From the NCBI GenBank assembly GCA_005879255.1, contig VBKY01000183.1:1-64000 (forward strand): DNA of 64,000 bases. Reading direction: 5' to 3'. Positions 7,730 through 19,085 of the stretch are shown piece after piece. Below the pieces are notes generated by a model. It saw only the letters and a list, made by a program, of their open reading frames with translations. It was not told the origin of the DNA and searched no databases. The stretch is from Deltaproteobacteria bacterium. Its GTDB lineage: Bacteria; Desulfobacterota_B; Binatia; UBA9968. Positions within the stretch are counted from its first letter, which is position 1. The number at the start of each line of letters is the position of its first letter. The translations under genes were made by a program, and so were the position numbers.

Positions 7730-8581
7730 CTATTTGTTTGCCAATATCTGCTTGCGCGCCCAGGCGGCGACGTCGCCGCGGCGCGCAAGCCATACATCTT
7801 TGTGACTTGTTGCATAGGCGATGATCTGCTCAAAGGTATCAATCAACGGGATGCGCGAGCTCAGATAGGCGTGAGTAATCACGTTCATCATGGTGGGGTT
7901 TTCAGCACCGATCTTGTAGCGGTAATCGAACTCGTCTTTGAATTTCTCAAAGAATTCGTGGCGCGTTCCCTCTTCCTGCGTTCGATGATCGTTGATCGTG
8001 TATTGGTGCGGAAACTCGATCAGCAGCTTATCTCCCAGCCAAATCGGATATGGCATTTCATCGTCGTGAAAATCGCAATGATATTCCAAACCGGTTTCGA
8101 TCAGCAGCTCGACGGTGTTGTCCGTCGGCCGCACTCCAGGCGATGACCAACCCGTGGGACGCTCCCCGGTAACTTTCACGATGGCATCGATGGTCTTGAG
8201 AATATTATCGCGCTCCTGTTCCCGCGTCAGCATATATAAACGCTCACCCATCTCCCAACCATGAGCGACCAATTCGTGTCCGCGCTCGTAGCAGTCTTTG
8301 ACCAGCTCGGGGTAGTAAACGCAAGTCAGACCGTTCAACGGAATACTGACTTTCAGATTGTATTTGTCGCAGATCTCGAGAAGGCGTTTCATTCCTATTT
8401 TGGGCCCGAAGTCGCGAAACGTTTCTGTCGACCAATCCCACTTATAAAGCGCATCTTTGGGCAGCGGGGATTGCAAGGCGGCTCCCTGCGTCGGCTTGGT
8501 CCTATCCCATGCTTCAAGGGCGATGCCGAGCACGAACGCAACGCGGGCGTTGTTCGGCCATTTCAAACGAGCTTCAATCAT
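7730..8581 (-). CDS. Polysaccharide deacetylase family protein (PuuE/allantoinase-like)
   Basis: About 283 residues from the preferred ATG at 8581. The NodB-type fold is recognised by GHELVAHGWEMGER (metal-binding histidine region) and by RPTGWSSPGVRPTDNTVELL, which matches the R.....SPG pattern of PuuE-like members acting on amide rings rather than sugars. The later FHDDEMPYPI and FPHQYTINDH segments are also typical. The longer reading to 8623 adds 14 residues without homology-like character; AAAGGA lies about 11 bases before the 8581 ATG. The substrate is unknown. It is convergent with the ABC operon, and its last codons form a long hairpin (7750-7790). Confidence 0.85.
   Translation of the reverse strand: MIEARLKWPNNARVAFVLGIALEAWDRTKPTQGAALQSPLPKDALYKWDWSTETFRDFGPKIGMKRLLEICDKYNLKVSIPLNGLTCVYYPELVKDCYERGHELVAHGWEMGERLYMLTREQERDNILKTIDAIVKVTGERPTGWSSPGVRPTDNTVELLIETGLEYHCDFHDDEMPYPIWLGDKLLIEFPHQYTINDHRTQEEGTRHEFFEKFKDEFDYRYKIGAENPTMMNVITHAYLSSRIPLIDTFEQIIAYATSHKDVWLARRGDVAAWARKQILANK
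7750..7790. terminator. Long inverted repeat at a convergent gene junction
   Basis: The arms gcttgcgcgcc (7750-7760) and ggcgcgcaagc (7780-7790) are perfect 11-bp complements. They enclose a 16-bp perfect palindrome, gcggcgacgtcgccgc (7764-7779), with only three unpaired bases between. The whole can form a stem of about 19 bp. It lies inside the last codons of the deacetylase gene and about 30 bp beyond the stop of the convergent binding-protein gene. There is no clean T-run, so a bidirectional transcription block is inferred. Confidence 0.45.
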
Positions 8582-8985
8582 GACGAGAGGATCCTTTCGG
8601 CATGCGGCGTCTGTGCGCGCCAAGCGGTTTAGCGCCCAGATGTGGCGTGAGCCATATCAAGATCGCGCTCGTGGCACTGCTAAGAAGGTCACAGGACGGC
8701 GTGATGATCGTAATACCCGCAAGCTTTGCGGAACATAGCAACCGATCTTTTCGCTTGTCAACTGATGCAAGAGTTTCTCACGTGCCAATTAAATGGCTCA
8801 GGTTTTCAATTGAAGATGTGATGATGATGTGCGGGCACAAACCGGTCAAGGTAGAACGGAAAGAGTAAGGACAAGGAAGAAGCGGGTTCAGTGGCGTGGA
8901 GGAATCGGCGGCAAATTATTCGCGCTGAAGCTGGAAAAAATTAGCTAAGACTAGAACATTTTATGGATCTTGGTTGGACGCAATT
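8582..8985. other. Intergenic region, no gene recognised
   Basis: About 400 bp between two minus-strand genes. Small plus-strand ORFs here show no family resemblance. I see no RNA gene, terminator or repeat that I can support. Confidence 0.5.
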
Positions 8986-9660
8986 CTATCCGGGGACGTT
9001 GGAGAGGCGATGAGCCTTTTGGATTCCTTCCCACGACACGAACAACGTCGGATCACTCGGAGGAGGCAGTTTCGTGCGATTGCTGCGCCGCATGTACATC
9101 TTAACCCAATAATTATAGAAGTACTCCAGATCCTGTTTCGCTTGCTCCAACCGGCCTTCGGCTGTTTGATAGCTCACGGTCACCCACCTTTCTTTCAGGG
9201 TGATCCCTACCAGATTCGTTACGTCGCGGTTGTCGAGATAAGAACCCGCACCCCGTAAGATCTGGGAGATGCTGTACGGGTCGGGCATTTTGTCTGCGTC
9301 CAGTCGCTTCACCCTCCCGCGTACATCGAACTTCTCAATCTCTTCCGGCGAAAAGCGCAGGTCGATTTGGCCAACCGTGGTCGTCAGAGTGGGGGTCGGA
9401 TCGGCGCCCCGTAATAGTTCGCGAACAAATCGAGAAAAAGAAAATTTTACGTTTTCTAGCGGGCTGGTGGCTCTGCCGGTGACGACATAAATTCCACTAT
9501 CAATCTGCAGATTGAAGGTGGAGAAACTAAATTTCTCGATTGCTTGTCCGAGAGCACGAAGCTCTTTCGCAAACTCTCGGTGATCGAGTGCTGGCGTCGT
9601 GGATTTTGTGTCGCGTTCCGCTACAAGGACTGTGTTATTTTCGGCGGTATTCTGTTTCAT
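8986..9660 (-). CDS. Hypothetical protein (224 aa), not recognised
   Basis: A soluble, charged 224-residue protein without signal peptide or membrane segment. The ATG at 9660 is preceded by GGAGT about eight bases upstream, which supports real translation. The middle part (residues about 35-160) reads like an alternating beta-strand domain, for example FNLQIDSGIYVVTG, TTVGQIDLRFSPEEIEKFDVRGRVKR and ITLKERWVTVSYQT. The C-terminal part has a helix rich in aromatics (DLEYFYNYWVKMYMRRS). I do not recognise the family. It stands alone, with about 325 bp free on its 3' side and about 520 bp on its 5' side. Confidence 0.7.
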   Translation of the reverse strand: MKQNTAENNTVLVAERDTKSTTPALDHREFAKELRALGQAIEKFSFSTFNLQIDSGIYVVTGRATSPLENVKFSFSRFVRELLRGADPTPTLTTTVGQIDLRFSPEEIEKFDVRGRVKRLDADKMPDPYSISQILRGAGSYLDNRDVTNLVGITLKERWVTVSYQTAEGRLEQAKQDLEYFYNYWVKMYMRRSNRTKLPPPSDPTLFVSWEGIQKAHRLSNVPG

Positions 9661-9782
9661 CGTCCAACTCCATCGCGCCTTATTAACTTTTATAACGTTT
9701 CGCTTTCGGCAGCTCGGCAGTCAGACGCGGCATTCGGGTTTGCGCCGAAGCCCATTGTGACCCATGGCTTTCCGCCCTCCCC

Positions 9783-10091
9783 TCACGGAGAGTTCGGCTT
9801 TTTCAGGCGAGCGTAATGAGGTCCGAGTTCTTTCGGCTCTCTCCTCTGCCACACAGCAAAAGCAACCTCAGTGCCATGCTCATAAACTACAAGATCTTCC
9901 ATGAAATTAGCGAAATACCGCACGGAATTTGTCTTGATTCTGACAACGGTGACAAGTGGCGAGTCAAAAGAGGCGTGAACCAGGCACTCAGATTTAGGCT
10001 CAATCGATGGGCAAACTGTCAGGTTCGACAACAAGTTTTTCGAACCAATGGCATCTTTGGCCATCAAAAACTGCCCGGTGGTAGATCGCAT
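9783..10091 (-). CDS. Doubtful small ORF (102 aa)
   Basis: An ATG-initiated 102-codon frame in an otherwise empty 517-bp gap (9661-10177). It has no visible Shine-Dalgarno, no signal peptide and no family resemblance. The sequence is not low-complexity (for example VRYFANFMEDLVVYEHGTE). It could be a small or decayed gene, or chance. The rest of the gap shows no RNA gene or terminator I can support. Confidence 0.22.
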   Translation of the reverse strand: MRSTTGQFLMAKDAIGSKNLLSNLTVCPSIEPKSECLVHASFDSPLVTVVRIKTNSVRYFANFMEDLVVYEHGTEVAFAVWQRREPKELGPHYARLKKPNSP

Positions 10092-10177
10092 CAGCTGCCG
10101 ACTAGCTAGCAGTCACGATCGAAAACAAACTATCAGAGATTTTTACATTCTCCGACTAGCAGTGATAGAGGGGAAAG

Positions 10178-11662
10178 TTATGGCAGGTTTGTTGCGCCCA
10201 TGAGATAGCGGTCACATTCCCGCGCAGCGCCGCGGCCTTCGTTGATCGCCCAAACCACGAGACTCTGGCCGCGCCGGCAATCGCCAGCGGCAAACACTCC
10301 GGCCACGCTGGTCGCAAACTCGTCAAATTCCGCTTTGGCGTTAGAGCGCGCATCCCGTTCGACTCCAAGTTGCGCCAATACGGCGTCCTCAGGTCCGAGG
10401 AATCCCATTGCCAGCAGCACGAGGTCGGCCCGCAAAACTTTCTCGGATCCTGGAACCCTTTTCGGGATGAATGCTCCCTGCTCGTTCTTGGACCATTCCA
10501 CGTCATAGATGTGAAGCTCTTTGGCATTGCCGTTCTCATCGCCGACAAACTTCTCTCCAGTCGTGAGATAAACGCGTGGGTCGGCGCCGAAGCGGGCAGC
10601 CACCTCCTCCTGGCCGTAGTCGAGCTTGTAAATCTTGGGCCATTCCGGCCAAGGATTATCAGGCTGCCGTGTGTCCGCCGGGCGCGGCAAGATTTCCAGC
10701 TGCGTCAGACTCTTGCAGCCGTGTCTCATTGCGGTGCCAACACAGTCTGTTCCGGTATCGCCGCCGCCGATCACGATGACGTGTTTGTCCTTCGCCGAGA
10801 TATAGTTGCCATCCTTGTGTCCTGAGTCGAGCAAACTTTTTGTATTGGCGCGGAGAAATTCCATAGCTTGATAGATTCCCTTCAGTTCGCGTCCGGGAAT
10901 CGGCAGGTCACGCGCCTTCGTAGCGCCCGTGCAAATCGCCACCGCATCGAAATCCTCTTTGAGCTTTGTCGCCGCGATGTCCGTACCGATATCGGCATTG
11001 TTGATAAATTTCACTCCCTCCGCCGCCATCAGATCGATGCGCCGCTGCACAATCGTTTTATCGAGCTTCATGTTTGGGATGCCATACATGAGCAAACCGC
11101 CGATACGGTCGGCGCGCTCGTAGACTGTGACAAGATGGCCCGCACGATTGAGTTGCGCCGCGCACGCTAGCCCGGCGGGTCCTGAGCCAATGACGGCAAC
11201 CTTTTTCCCCGTCCGTTTTTCGGGCGGCTCGGCAATCACCCAGCCTTGGAAAAAACCATTGTCGATGATCGAACATTCAATATTTTTGATGGTGACCGGC
11301 GAATCGTTGATTCCCAACACACACGAACCCTCACAAGGGGCGGGACAAACGCGGCCGGTAAATTCAGGGAAATTGTTGGTTTTGTGCAATCGCTCCAACG
11401 CTTCTTTCCAAAGCCCGCGATAGACGAGATCGTTCCACTCTGGGATCAGATTGTTGACCGGGCAACCCGAGGCCATGCCGCTGATTAATTGACCCGTATG
11501 ACAAAACGGAATACCGCAGTCCATGCAACGTGCGCCCTGTTGCTTGAGCCTATCTTCCGAGAAATGATCGTGGAACTCGTTCCAGTCATTGATCCGCTCC
11601 AAAGGCGAACGGTCCTCTGGCAGTTCGCGCTCGTATTCCATGAAACCTGTTGGTTTGCCCAT
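10178..11662 (-). CDS. gltD: Glutamate synthase (NADPH) small subunit
   Basis: A 494-residue beta subunit of GOGAT that takes electrons from NADPH and passes them through FAD and Fe-S clusters to GltB for reductive transfer of glutamine amide nitrogen to 2-oxoglutarate. Seen in order: N-terminal cysteine-rich Fe-S region ([29 protein letters not shown]), FAD motif [18 protein letters not shown] motif GGGDTGTDC, and a C-terminal FAD motif around [17 protein letters not shown]. The ATG at 11662 (MGKPTGF) has AGGAG 12 bases upstream and matches the family N-terminus; the 35-codon extension upstream is not expected. It follows gltB on the same strand after 238 bp. Confidence 0.97.
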   Translation of the reverse strand: MGKPTGFMEYERELPEDRSPLERINDWNEFHDHFSEDRLKQQGARCMDCGIPFCHTGQLISGMASGCPVNNLIPEWNDLVYRGLWKEALERLHKTNNFPEFTGRVCPAPCEGSCVLGINDSPVTIKNIECSIIDNGFFQGWVIAEPPEKRTGKKVAVIGSGPAGLACAAQLNRAGHLVTVYERADRIGGLLMYGIPNMKLDKTIVQRRIDLMAAEGVKFINNADIGTDIAATKLKEDFDAVAICTGATKARDLPIPGRELKGIYQAMEFLRANTKSLLDSGHKDGNYISAKDKHVIVIGGGDTGTDCVGTAMRHGCKSLTQLEILPRPADTRQPDNPWPEWPKIYKLDYGQEEVAARFGADPRVYLTTGEKFVGDENGNAKELHIYDVEWSKNEQGAFIPKRVPGSEKVLRADLVLLAMGFLGPEDAVLAQLGVERDARSNAKAEFDEFATSVAGVFAAGDCRRGQSLVVWAINEGRGAARECDRYLMGATNLP

Positions 11663-11900
11663 GTCCGACTTTTCTCCTAGAAATGCACAGCAACCCACCG
11701 TCCTGCGGCGAGAAGCCTTAGATCTCCTTTGCTTTTGAATTCTTGATTTCGAGTCGGCTGGGCCCAACTCAAAAACTGACTCACTCCCAGCGTCAAGCTG
11801 GAAGGTTCGCCGCTGGTCCGCCGGAAGTCGACTTGCTCCCCTACTCCCCGGCTCAGTGAGTCACCCCTGAGCACAAGCGAACGGTCTTCTGCGCCAACGA

Positions 11901-14900
11901 TCAGTTGCCGCTGACCCGCGCCGCGTCGTTTTTGTTGGCCTCGAATGCCGCCATCAACGCTTCGTCGCCGACCAGGCCTTTGGCCTCGGCGCGTTGCAAC
12001 TCTTCCAACACACGGCGGTAGTCTCTCGGCATCACTTTAACGAAATTTGCCGCGGTCTCTTGCCACAACGCTAACAGCTGCCACGCCCGGGCACTGCGCG
12101 TGTAGACGGCGTGCCGCTTGAGCATTTCTTCGACCTCTTGCAAATCTCTTTCGTCCAACCGCTCGAGAGCGACCGTTTCAAAGTTACAGCGATTCTTCAT
12201 CGTGCCGTCCTCATCCAACACGTAAGCGATGCCGCCGGACATTCCCGCGGCGAAGTTGCGCCCCGTCTTGCCGATGACGACGACCCGCCCGCCAGTCATA
12301 TATTCGCAGGCGTGATCACCCACGCCCTCGATGACCGCGCGCACGCCGCTATTGCGCACACAAAAACGTTCCCCCGCCATGCCGCGAATGTAAGCTTCTC
12401 CGTTGGTCGCGCCGTAAAACGCCACATTGCCGACGATGATATTTTCTTCCGGTGTGAAAGTTGACCCTTCGGGGGGGTACAATATAATTTTGCCGCCCGA
12501 AAGCCCCTTGCCGAAGTAATCGTTGGCATCGCCCTCTAGCTCCAATGTCATCCCCGCTGGCACAAACGCGCCGAAGCTCTGGCCCGCGGAGCCCTGGAAG
12601 TGAAAATGAATCGTATCTTCGGGGAGCCCCTGCGGCCCGAAGCGCCGCGTCACCTCGCTGCCGAGAATAGTGCCAACCACACGATTAGTGTTACGGATGT
12701 CGAGCTTGGCTTTGACCTTTTCTCTCCGTTCCAAGGCCGGCGCCGCGAGATCGAGCAGAACCTGATTGTCCAGGGCATTTTCCAGCCCGTGGTTCTGTTC
12801 AATCTGGCAATAGCGTCCGACCTCCGGTCCGATCCGCGGCTGATAGAGAATCGCTGAACAGTCCAGTCCCTTCGCCTTCCAGTGTTCCACGGCGCGCCGC
12901 GCTTCAAGCCGGTCCGACCGACCGACCATTTCATTGACCGTGCGAAAGCCGAGTTCGGCCATGTACTCGCGCATCTCTTGCGCGATGAAGCGCATGAAGT
13001 TGACAACTTGCGCCGGATCGCCGGTAAATTTTTTGCGAAGGTCCGGATTCTGGGTTGCAACGCCCACCGGGCAGGTGTCCAGGTGGCAGACGCGCATCAT
13101 GATGCAACCGAGCGTTACTAGGGCCGTGGTCGCAAAGCCGAACTCTTCGGCGCCCAGCAGGGCGGCAATTACCACGTCACGACCGGTTTTTAACTGACCG
13201 TCGGTTTCGACGGCGATGCGACTGCGTAGATTGTTGAGCACTAATGTTTGGTGCGTTTCAGCCAGCCCCAACTCCCATGGCAAGCCGGCATGTTTAATGC
13301 TGGTCTGCGGCGACGCACCGGTACCGCCGTCGTGGCCGCTGATCAGCACGACGTCAGCGTGACCTTTCGCCACGCCCGCGGCAATGGTCCCGACGCCGAT
13401 CTCGGAAACCAACTTGACGCTGATGCGCGCGTAGTGATTGGCATTTTTAAGATCATGGATGAGTTGCGCCAGATCTTCGATGGAATAGATGTCATGGTGC
13501 GGCGGCGGTGAAATCAAACCGACCCCCGGCGTTGAATGGCGCACTTTTGCGATCCAGGGATAAACCTTGCGTCCCGGCAGTTCTCCACCCTCGCCGGGCT
13601 TGGCACCTTGCGCCATCTTAATCTGTAATTCTCTTGCCTGGGTAAGATAATAACTCGTCACGCCGAAGCGACCCGAGGCAACCTGCTTGATCGCGCTATT
13701 TTTCGAATCGCCATTGGACTCGGGAACGTAACGCGCCGGGTCTTCGCCGCCCTCGCCGGTATTGCTCTTGCCGCCGATGCGGTTCATCGCGATAGCCAGC
13801 GCTTCATGCGCTTCTTTGCTAATCGAGCCATACGACATCGCACCGGTCTTAAAGCGCTTGACGATCTCGTCGACGGGCTCCACTTCATCGATGGGAACCG
13901 ACCGCGGTGCATATTTGATCTGCATCAAACCCCGTAATGTCGCCAACCGCTCCGCCTGATCATCGATCAGCCGTGTATATTCCTTGAAGGTTTTGTATTC
14001 GTTGTTGCGACAAGCCTTCTGCAACAGATGAATCGTTCGCGGGTTGAACAGATGAAGCTCGCCGTCCTTCCGGTACTGGTACTGGCCGTAAACATCCAGC
14101 GTATGGCCGTTGAGCGCATAAGTCGGAAACGCTCTGGCATGCTGCTGCTCGACCTCTCGGGCGATTTGATCCAGACCAATGCCGCCGACGCGCGATGGTG
14201 TCCAGGTAAAGTACTTGTCCACCAGCTCTTGTCCCAGCCCCACGGCCTCGAAAATCTGCGCGCCGCAGTAGGACTTGATGGTCGAGATGCCCATCTTCGC
14301 CATCACTTTTACGACTCCCTTATAGACGGCTTTGTCGTATCCCTTAACCGCGTCCTTGTAGCTGAGGTTTGGCAGCATCCCTTCGTGAATCATGTCGTTT
14401 AGACATTCGTAAATGAGATAAGGGTTGATCGCCTGCGCGCCGTAACCAATCAGCAAGCAGAAGTGGTGCACCTCGCGCGGTTCACCCGTCTCGAGCACCA
14501 GTCCGACGCGGGTGCGCGTGCCGGCGCGAATGAGGTGATGATGCAAGCCGGAAGTGGCCAGCAGCGCAGGAACCGGTGCGTGCGTTCGGTCGACGCCTTT
14601 GTCGGAAAGAATCAGAATCGTAGTGCCTTTGGCAATCGCTTGGTCAGCCGCTGCAAATAGCTCGTCCAGAGCATGCTCCAATCCGGCCTTCCCTTCGTGC
14701 GCGTTAAACAGGATCGGCAATGTCGTCGACTTAATTCCCGGCTCGTCAATCCGGCGCAGCTTTTCGATGGCTGAATTCTTGAGAATCGGCTCCGGCAACC
14801 TGAGCTGCCGGCAGCTTTCCGGTGTCGGAGCGACGAGATTACCTTCGCTACCGATGGTGAGCGTAGTCGAAGTAATTAATTCCTCGCGAATCGGATCGAT

Positions 14901-16499
14901 CGGTGGATTGGTCACCTGAGCAAAGAGCTGCTTGAAATAGTTGTAAAGCAGCTGCGGTTTGTCTGACAGAACGGCCAGCGGAGTGTCCGTGCCCATCGAA
15001 CCAACCGGCTGAATGCTGTTTTGCGCCATCGGACCGATATTCACGCGCAGATCTTCGAAATTGTAACCGAAGGCCTGCATCCGCTGCAGTGTTGCCTGAT
15101 GGTTTACTGCCGGTTCCGTCTCCGGCAAATCGGGAAGATCGGCGAAGCGAACCTGATTGTCTTTCAACCATTGCCCGTAAGAATGTGCCGACGCCATTTC
15201 CTGTTTAATCTCTTCGTCGCTGATGATGCGTCCCTCGCTGGTATCGACCAGAAACATTCTTCCCGGTTGGAGTCGACGTTTTTCCAAAATCCGTTCCGGA
15301 GGTATATCGAGCACGCCCACTTCAGACGCCATAATCACCAGATCATCCTTGGTCACGTAATAGCGCGACGGGCGAAGCCCATTTCTGTCGAGCACCGCCC
15401 CGACCACGAGTCCGTCAGTAAAGGCGATCGAAGCAGGACCATCCCAGGGCTCCATCAAGCTGCTGTGGTATTCGTAGAAGGCCCGCTTCTTCTCATCCAT
15501 GCTTTCATGGTTCTCCCAAGGTTCAGGAATCATCATCATGACGGCATGCGGCAGCGATCGCCCGCTTAGCGCGATGAACTCGAGGCAGTTGTCGAATTTC
15601 GCCGAATCGCTGCCGTCTTCCTGAATGATCGGAAAGAGTTTTTTAAGATCGTCGCCGAACAATTCCGACGCCAGCATGCCTTGGCGCGCGTGCATCCAGT
15701 TTTCGTTGCCGCGCAGGGTGTTGATCTCGCCGTTGTGGATCAGGTAGCGGTAGGGATGGGCGCGTCCCCAACTTGGAAATGTGTTTGTGCTAAAACGCGA
15801 GTGGACCACTGCGATCGCGGTTTCCACCAGTGGATCGGAGAGGTCGGGATAGAAAGTCACCACCTGCCGAGCTGTCAGCATGCCTTTATAAATCAGCGTC
15901 CGTCCCGACAGGCTCGGTATATAGAAGAAGTCTCCGCCCGGCAGTCCCGCGTATCGAATCGCATTCTCCGCACGGCGCCGAATCACGTAAAGTTTGCGCT
16001 CGAAGGCCAGGTCATCCGTGACGGCGGCGCCACGACCGATGAACACCTGGCGCACGAATGGCTCGCATTCCTTCGCCGTATCGCCCAGGTACATATTGTC
16101 AGTCGGCACCTTGCGCCAGCCGAGACACTTCTGCCCTTCTTCGGTAATGATCTTCTCGATCGTCTTCTCGAATTGACGGCGCTGATTGCGGTGATCCGGC
16201 AAGAAGATCATGCCGACGCCATATTCACCCGGGTCGGGTAACTGAAACCCGAGCCCCGCGCACGCATCTTTAAGAAACGCGTGCGGAATCTGCATCAAGA
16301 TGCCGGCGCCATCACCGGTATTTTCCTCGCAGCCACAGGCGCCACGATGATCAAGATTTTGCAGCACCGTCAGCGCCTGCTCGATGATCTCATGTGACTT
16401 CTCACCTTTGATATTGACGACGAACCCGACGCCACAGGCGTCATGTTCGAAGCGTGGATCGTAAAGGCCTTGCTTCGGTGGCAATCCTGATTGAGTCAT
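11901..16499 (-). CDS. gltB: Glutamate synthase (NADPH) large subunit
   Basis: A 1,532-residue alpha subunit, full length for the bacterial NADPH form. The N-terminal class II glutaminase domain begins at the catalytic cysteine C22 (ACGVGF) after a propeptide that should be removed. Then come the central domain, the FMN/2-oxoglutarate synthase domain ([30 protein letters not shown]), the 3Fe-4S cysteines in [15 protein letters not shown], and the C-terminal glycine-rich beta-helix domain ([21 protein letters not shown]). It forms the ammonia-assimilating GS/GOGAT route with GltD. An Lrp-family regulator lies 106 bp upstream on the same strand. Confidence 0.98.
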   Translation of the reverse strand: MTQSGLPPKQGLYDPRFEHDACGVGFVVNIKGEKSHEIIEQALTVLQNLDHRGACGCEENTGDGAGILMQIPHAFLKDACAGLGFQLPDPGEYGVGMIFLPDHRNQRRQFEKTIEKIITEEGQKCLGWRKVPTDNMYLGDTAKECEPFVRQVFIGRGAAVTDDLAFERKLYVIRRRAENAIRYAGLPGGDFFYIPSLSGRTLIYKGMLTARQVVTFYPDLSDPLVETAIAVVHSRFSTNTFPSWGRAHPYRYLIHNGEINTLRGNENWMHARQGMLASELFGDDLKKLFPIIQEDGSDSAKFDNCLEFIALSGRSLPHAVMMMIPEPWENHESMDEKKRAFYEYHSSLMEPWDGPASIAFTDGLVVGAVLDRNGLRPSRYYVTKDDLVIMASEVGVLDIPPERILEKRRLQPGRMFLVDTSEGRIISDEEIKQEMASAHSYGQWLKDNQVRFADLPDLPETEPAVNHQATLQRMQAFGYNFEDLRVNIGPMAQNSIQPVGSMGTDTPLAVLSDKPQLLYNYFKQLFAQVTNPPIDPIREELITSTTLTIGSEGNLVAPTPESCRQLRLPEPILKNSAIEKLRRIDEPGIKSTTLPILFNAHEGKAGLEHALDELFAAADQAIAKGTTILILSDKGVDRTHAPVPALLATSGLHHHLIRAGTRTRVGLVLETGEPREVHHFCLLIGYGAQAINPYLIYECLNDMIHEGMLPNLSYKDAVKGYDKAVYKGVVKVMAKMGISTIKSYCGAQIFEAVGLGQELVDKYFTWTPSRVGGIGLDQIAREVEQQHARAFPTYALNGHTLDVYGQYQYRKDGELHLFNPRTIHLLQKACRNNEYKTFKEYTRLIDDQAERLATLRGLMQIKYAPRSVPIDEVEPVDEIVKRFKTGAMSYGSISKEAHEALAIAMNRIGGKSNTGEGGEDPARYVPESNGDSKNSAIKQVASGRFGVTSYYLTQARELQIKMAQGAKPGEGGELPGRKVYPWIAKVRHSTPGVGLISPPPHHDIYSIEDLAQLIHDLKNANHYARISVKLVSEIGVGTIAAGVAKGHADVVLISGHDGGTGASPQTSIKHAGLPWELGLAETHQTLVLNNLRSRIAVETDGQLKTGRDVVIAALLGAEEFGFATTALVTLGCIMMRVCHLDTCPVGVATQNPDLRKKFTGDPAQVVNFMRFIAQEMREYMAELGFRTVNEMVGRSDRLEARRAVEHWKAKGLDCSAILYQPRIGPEVGRYCQIEQNHGLENALDNQVLLDLAAPALERREKVKAKLDIRNTNRVVGTILGSEVTRRFGPQGLPEDTIHFHFQGSAGQSFGAFVPAGMTLELEGDANDYFGKGLSGGKIILYPPEGSTFTPEENIIVGNVAFYGATNGEAYIRGMAGERFCVRNSGVRAVIEGVGDHACEYMTGGRVVVIGKTGRNFAAGMSGGIAYVLDEDGTMKNRCNFETVALERLDERDLQEVEEMLKRHAVYTRSARAWQLLALWQETAANFVKVMPRDYRRVLEELQRAEAKGLVGDEALMAAFEANKNDAARVSGN

Positions 16500-16605
16500 A
16501 TCTCACCCTTTGGCTTTTTTCGTATCTCGGAAGGCTGGCGGAAACCATTGCCGCGCGACTGAAGCTCTCGAGCATAACGAGTAACCCGCGGCGCCGCAAT
16601 TATTT

Positions 16606-17100
16606 CTAACTATTTGCTTTCTTCTTCGCATGCGCAAACTCCGCCAAACCGATGTCCAGTTCCAGCGCCTGATTTTCCTTCGCCGTCGACAGAACCACTT
16701 TCGTAATGGTCCTCGTTACGCCTTCAACGGAACGGATCTGTCCCAGTAGTTTCTCAAGCGAGCCGGTATCAGCCGACTTCACTTTGAGGACAAAACTTTC
16801 GTCGCCGGTTACGTGATGGCACTCCAAAACATCTTGATAACGCATCATCTGCGACGCAAACCGATCCATATCGCGCTGATTGCCGATCGAAACGCCGATG
16901 AAAGCCGTAATATCCTTGCCAACCTTCTTGCCATCCACGAGGGCTTGGTAGCCCTTGATGACACCACTAGCTTCAAGCTTTTTCACCCGCTCCATGACGG
17001 CCGGAGCAGACAATTCTACCTCGTCGGCAATGTCGGCGAGTCGCCGACGACCGTCGTTTTGCAGAATATAAAGGATTTTTAAATCAACTCGGTCTAGCAA
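16606..17100 (-). CDS. Lrp/AsnC family transcriptional regulator
   Basis: A 164-residue regulator. The N-terminal winged helix-turn-helix spans about residues 4-50 (DLKILYILQNDGRRRLADIA, then APAVMERVKKLEASGVIKGY). The C-terminal RAM/AsnC ligand-binding domain follows (AFIGVSIG, CHHVTGDESFVLKV, GVTRTITKVVLST). Such proteins form octamers that sense amino acids. A TAA eight codons upstream and no ATG in between make the TTG at 17100 the best start (MLDRVDLKIL). It is upstream of gltBD on the same strand, as expected for a local regulator of glutamate synthase; E. coli Lrp is known to control gltBDF. That role here is inferred. Confidence 0.9.
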   Translation of the reverse strand: MLDRVDLKILYILQNDGRRRLADIADEVELSAPAVMERVKKLEASGVIKGYQALVDGKKVGKDITAFIGVSIGNQRDMDRFASQMMRYQDVLECHHVTGDESFVLKVKSADTGSLEKLLGQIRSVEGVTRTITKVVLSTAKENQALELDIGLAEFAHAKKKANS

Positions 17101-17583
17101 GTTAAGAAAATTAGGTTCTTAATGGGATTTGTTTAATGAACTTATGTCATCGCCCCGCTGGATTGTCAACAGCGATTGCCGGAAAAGCGCACTTATTCGG
17201 CTCCAGACGATAACCTGGGTTGGCGAATTGGCTAGTGGGATATTTGGCAGGTTACTAGCTAGCTTAATCGCGCCATCTAGCGTGGCTAAAGGACTACACC
17301 AGATCAATAATGACCGGGTGCAGAACGGAGATAGATCATGGAGAGGCGGAAAACCGAATAGGTGCAAACGCTGCAGCACCTACTAGTGAAGCATTAATAA
17401 AACCCGTCGAACGTAATACGCAGATATAGTTGATGCTTTCGCAGGCTTGTCAAACCGTTTCGTCATCCGCCATAACGGAATGCGACCCGGTACCAATGCG
17501 TTTCGATGTAAAGGTCCAGTCGTAGCGGCTCTTGCCACACTGTCAGCCGTTCTTTTTCTAGGGCAACGATCGAACCCGTTGGC
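17101..17583. other. Intergenic region upstream of the lrp-gltBD unit
   Basis: About 480 bp with no convincing ORF. It must hold the promoter for the minus-strand lrp-like gene and the 3' flank of the TPR gene. Half-palindromes such as ctagctag (about 17252) are present, but no operator pattern is clear enough to call. Confidence 0.4.
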
Positions 17584-18249
17584 TCAGGTGAGAGGAACTT
17601 CAGGCGTGCTTTTTGGGTCTGTGTTCAATGCCTGCAGGATCCAAGGACACTGAACACCGATTGATGGATTGTGAGCGATTAACTGTTCTAACAAAAGCCG
17701 GGCGCGATTATCGGCGGCGTCGGTCTTGACGGCCTCTGCCAATGCCCAGGCGGCTCCGATGATATTCCCTTGGCCGTGCAGGCTCACACCGAGGTTTCGG
17801 TACCCACTCGCGCGCGTCCAATCGATGTCAATCGCGCTGCGACAATGTTTCTCGCCTTCGACGAAGTCTCCGAGCTTGTTGTGACAGTATCCGATATTGT
17901 TGTGAAGCACATAGAGAACTTTGCGCTTCTTTGGCGCGAGTTCCACGGCCGAAGTGAAGTGTTTTAGCGCCGTTTCGAACCGCTGCTCATCCGTGGCGAT
18001 CTGTCCGAGAGCCAAGTGACAATGAGCGGACTGCTCGAGGTTCTTGTTGGCTACAATGAAACCTTGGAGCAGTTCCATCGCCGCCTCGATCTTGTTGATG
18101 CCCCGGTAGAAACCGACCACAAACAACATCCAGCGGAAATACTCATCATCCGTTGAGCTGTTCTTGAGCCGTTCGAGTAGCAGTTGTTCAGTATCATGAG
18201 ACGGTTCCTGTAACGCCAGCGCAGAAGTCTTCTTTTCGGTAACACTCAT
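17584..18249 (-). CDS. Tetratricopeptide-repeat protein
   Basis: About 221 residues from the ATG at 18249 (MSVTEKKTS); an alternative start at 18354 adds 35 residues. At least four TPR-like helix pairs are visible, for example HCHLALGQIATDEQRFETALKHF, NNIGYCHNKLGDFVEGEKHC and GYRNLGVSLHGQGNIIGAAW, all with the usual small/aromatic spacing. There is no signal peptide or membrane segment, so it is probably a cytosolic protein-protein interaction module. It stands isolated between the glutamate synthase unit and a gene-poor segment, and nothing nearby indicates its partner. Confidence 0.75.
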   Translation of the reverse strand: MSVTEKKTSALALQEPSHDTEQLLLERLKNSSTDDEYFRWMLFVVGFYRGINKIEAAMELLQGFIVANKNLEQSAHCHLALGQIATDEQRFETALKHFTSAVELAPKKRKVLYVLHNNIGYCHNKLGDFVEGEKHCRSAIDIDWTRASGYRNLGVSLHGQGNIIGAAWALAEAVKTDAADNRARLLLEQLIAHNPSIGVQCPWILQALNTDPKSTPEVPLT

Positions 18250-18354
18250 GGCAACCCCATAGAGCAACGGCAAGACCACGTGGCGAATGGGCTCAGAAAT
18301 CCCAAGATCTGAACGCAAGTCCGCCTGCCCCCAGTCCTCGAGTGGAAAATTCAA

Positions 18355-19046
18355 TCTTCCACGATAAAAATGGGGCGGCGTGGCCCGATGGTTTTTAGTA
18401 GGAAATTCGAATCACGGGTTGTTTCCAATGGTTTCAGCAACAAGTAATGAAGATTATAGGCTGAAAACTCGGCCACGTGCGGTGCAGAATGTAAGGAGCA
18501 TTTACAGAATCAAATTCCTGGCTTGCCGCGTAAGAACTGAATCGGGTCTTTGCGCCAGGCCGATTTCGAAGAAAACCGCTGCGGAAGAGATCGAGTCTGC
18601 GACAAAGCGGTGACACTCATAAGTGTAAGATAGTAACGATCCCGGCTAGCTTACTCCATCCGACTGCGCCGGAGGGGCAAACAGCCGCGGCGAGAGAGTT
18701 TCACAAGTCGTTCATGGTCTTGCCGTTCTCAACCTGGTAACGACGCTCTCGAGCGCACGCGCTGGCGACCAGCGCTGGGCGGTCGAAAAGGATAAGGGTT
18801 GGTGGCCCGAACTGTGTACGATTCGCGAACCATTCGTTTTGTATTGCCCAGAACCTTTGCGAAAGTTAGCGGCTCGCTCGCCGACATCCTAAGGCATGAG
18901 CTCTGTGCACCATACAGGGCTGTCGACATTTAAAGCGGTCGACTGGTTCGAACCAGCTCAGGAAGAAAACGCCACAGAATAAAAAAGCTAATGATCACGA
19001 GAAAGACAAACAAAATCTACCTGTTTCTCTCAGAACGAGATTTTGT
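18355..19046. other. Gene-poor intergenic region
   Basis: About 700 bp upstream of the TPR gene with only short ORFs that resemble no family. An AT-rich stretch lies near 18960-19050. A 14-bp palindrome, ctggttcgaaccag, is at 18943-18956. No RNA gene could be supported. Confidence 0.45.
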
Positions 19047-19070
19047 TGATGGAGAATTCAATTCAATCCT
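19047..19070 (+). repeat. Imperfect direct repeat, copy 1
   Basis: This 24-nt sequence matches 20496-20519 at 22 of 24 positions and in the same orientation. The two copies lie 1,449 bp apart and bracket the metallo-hydrolase/rhodanese gene and the adjacent binding-protein remnant. Confidence 0.55.
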
Positions 19071-19085
19071 GGCATCGCCGCGTGG

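Noticed and set aside
17240..17300. Short palindromes (ctagctag and neighbours) upstream of the lrp-like gene, considered as Lrp boxes
   Set aside because: They are only eight bases long, common by chance, and do not match a spaced repeat array.
18380..18990. Several 60-80 codon ORFs between the TPR gene and the repeat
   Set aside because: Both strands give short, overlapping frames without initiation signals or recognisable motifs.
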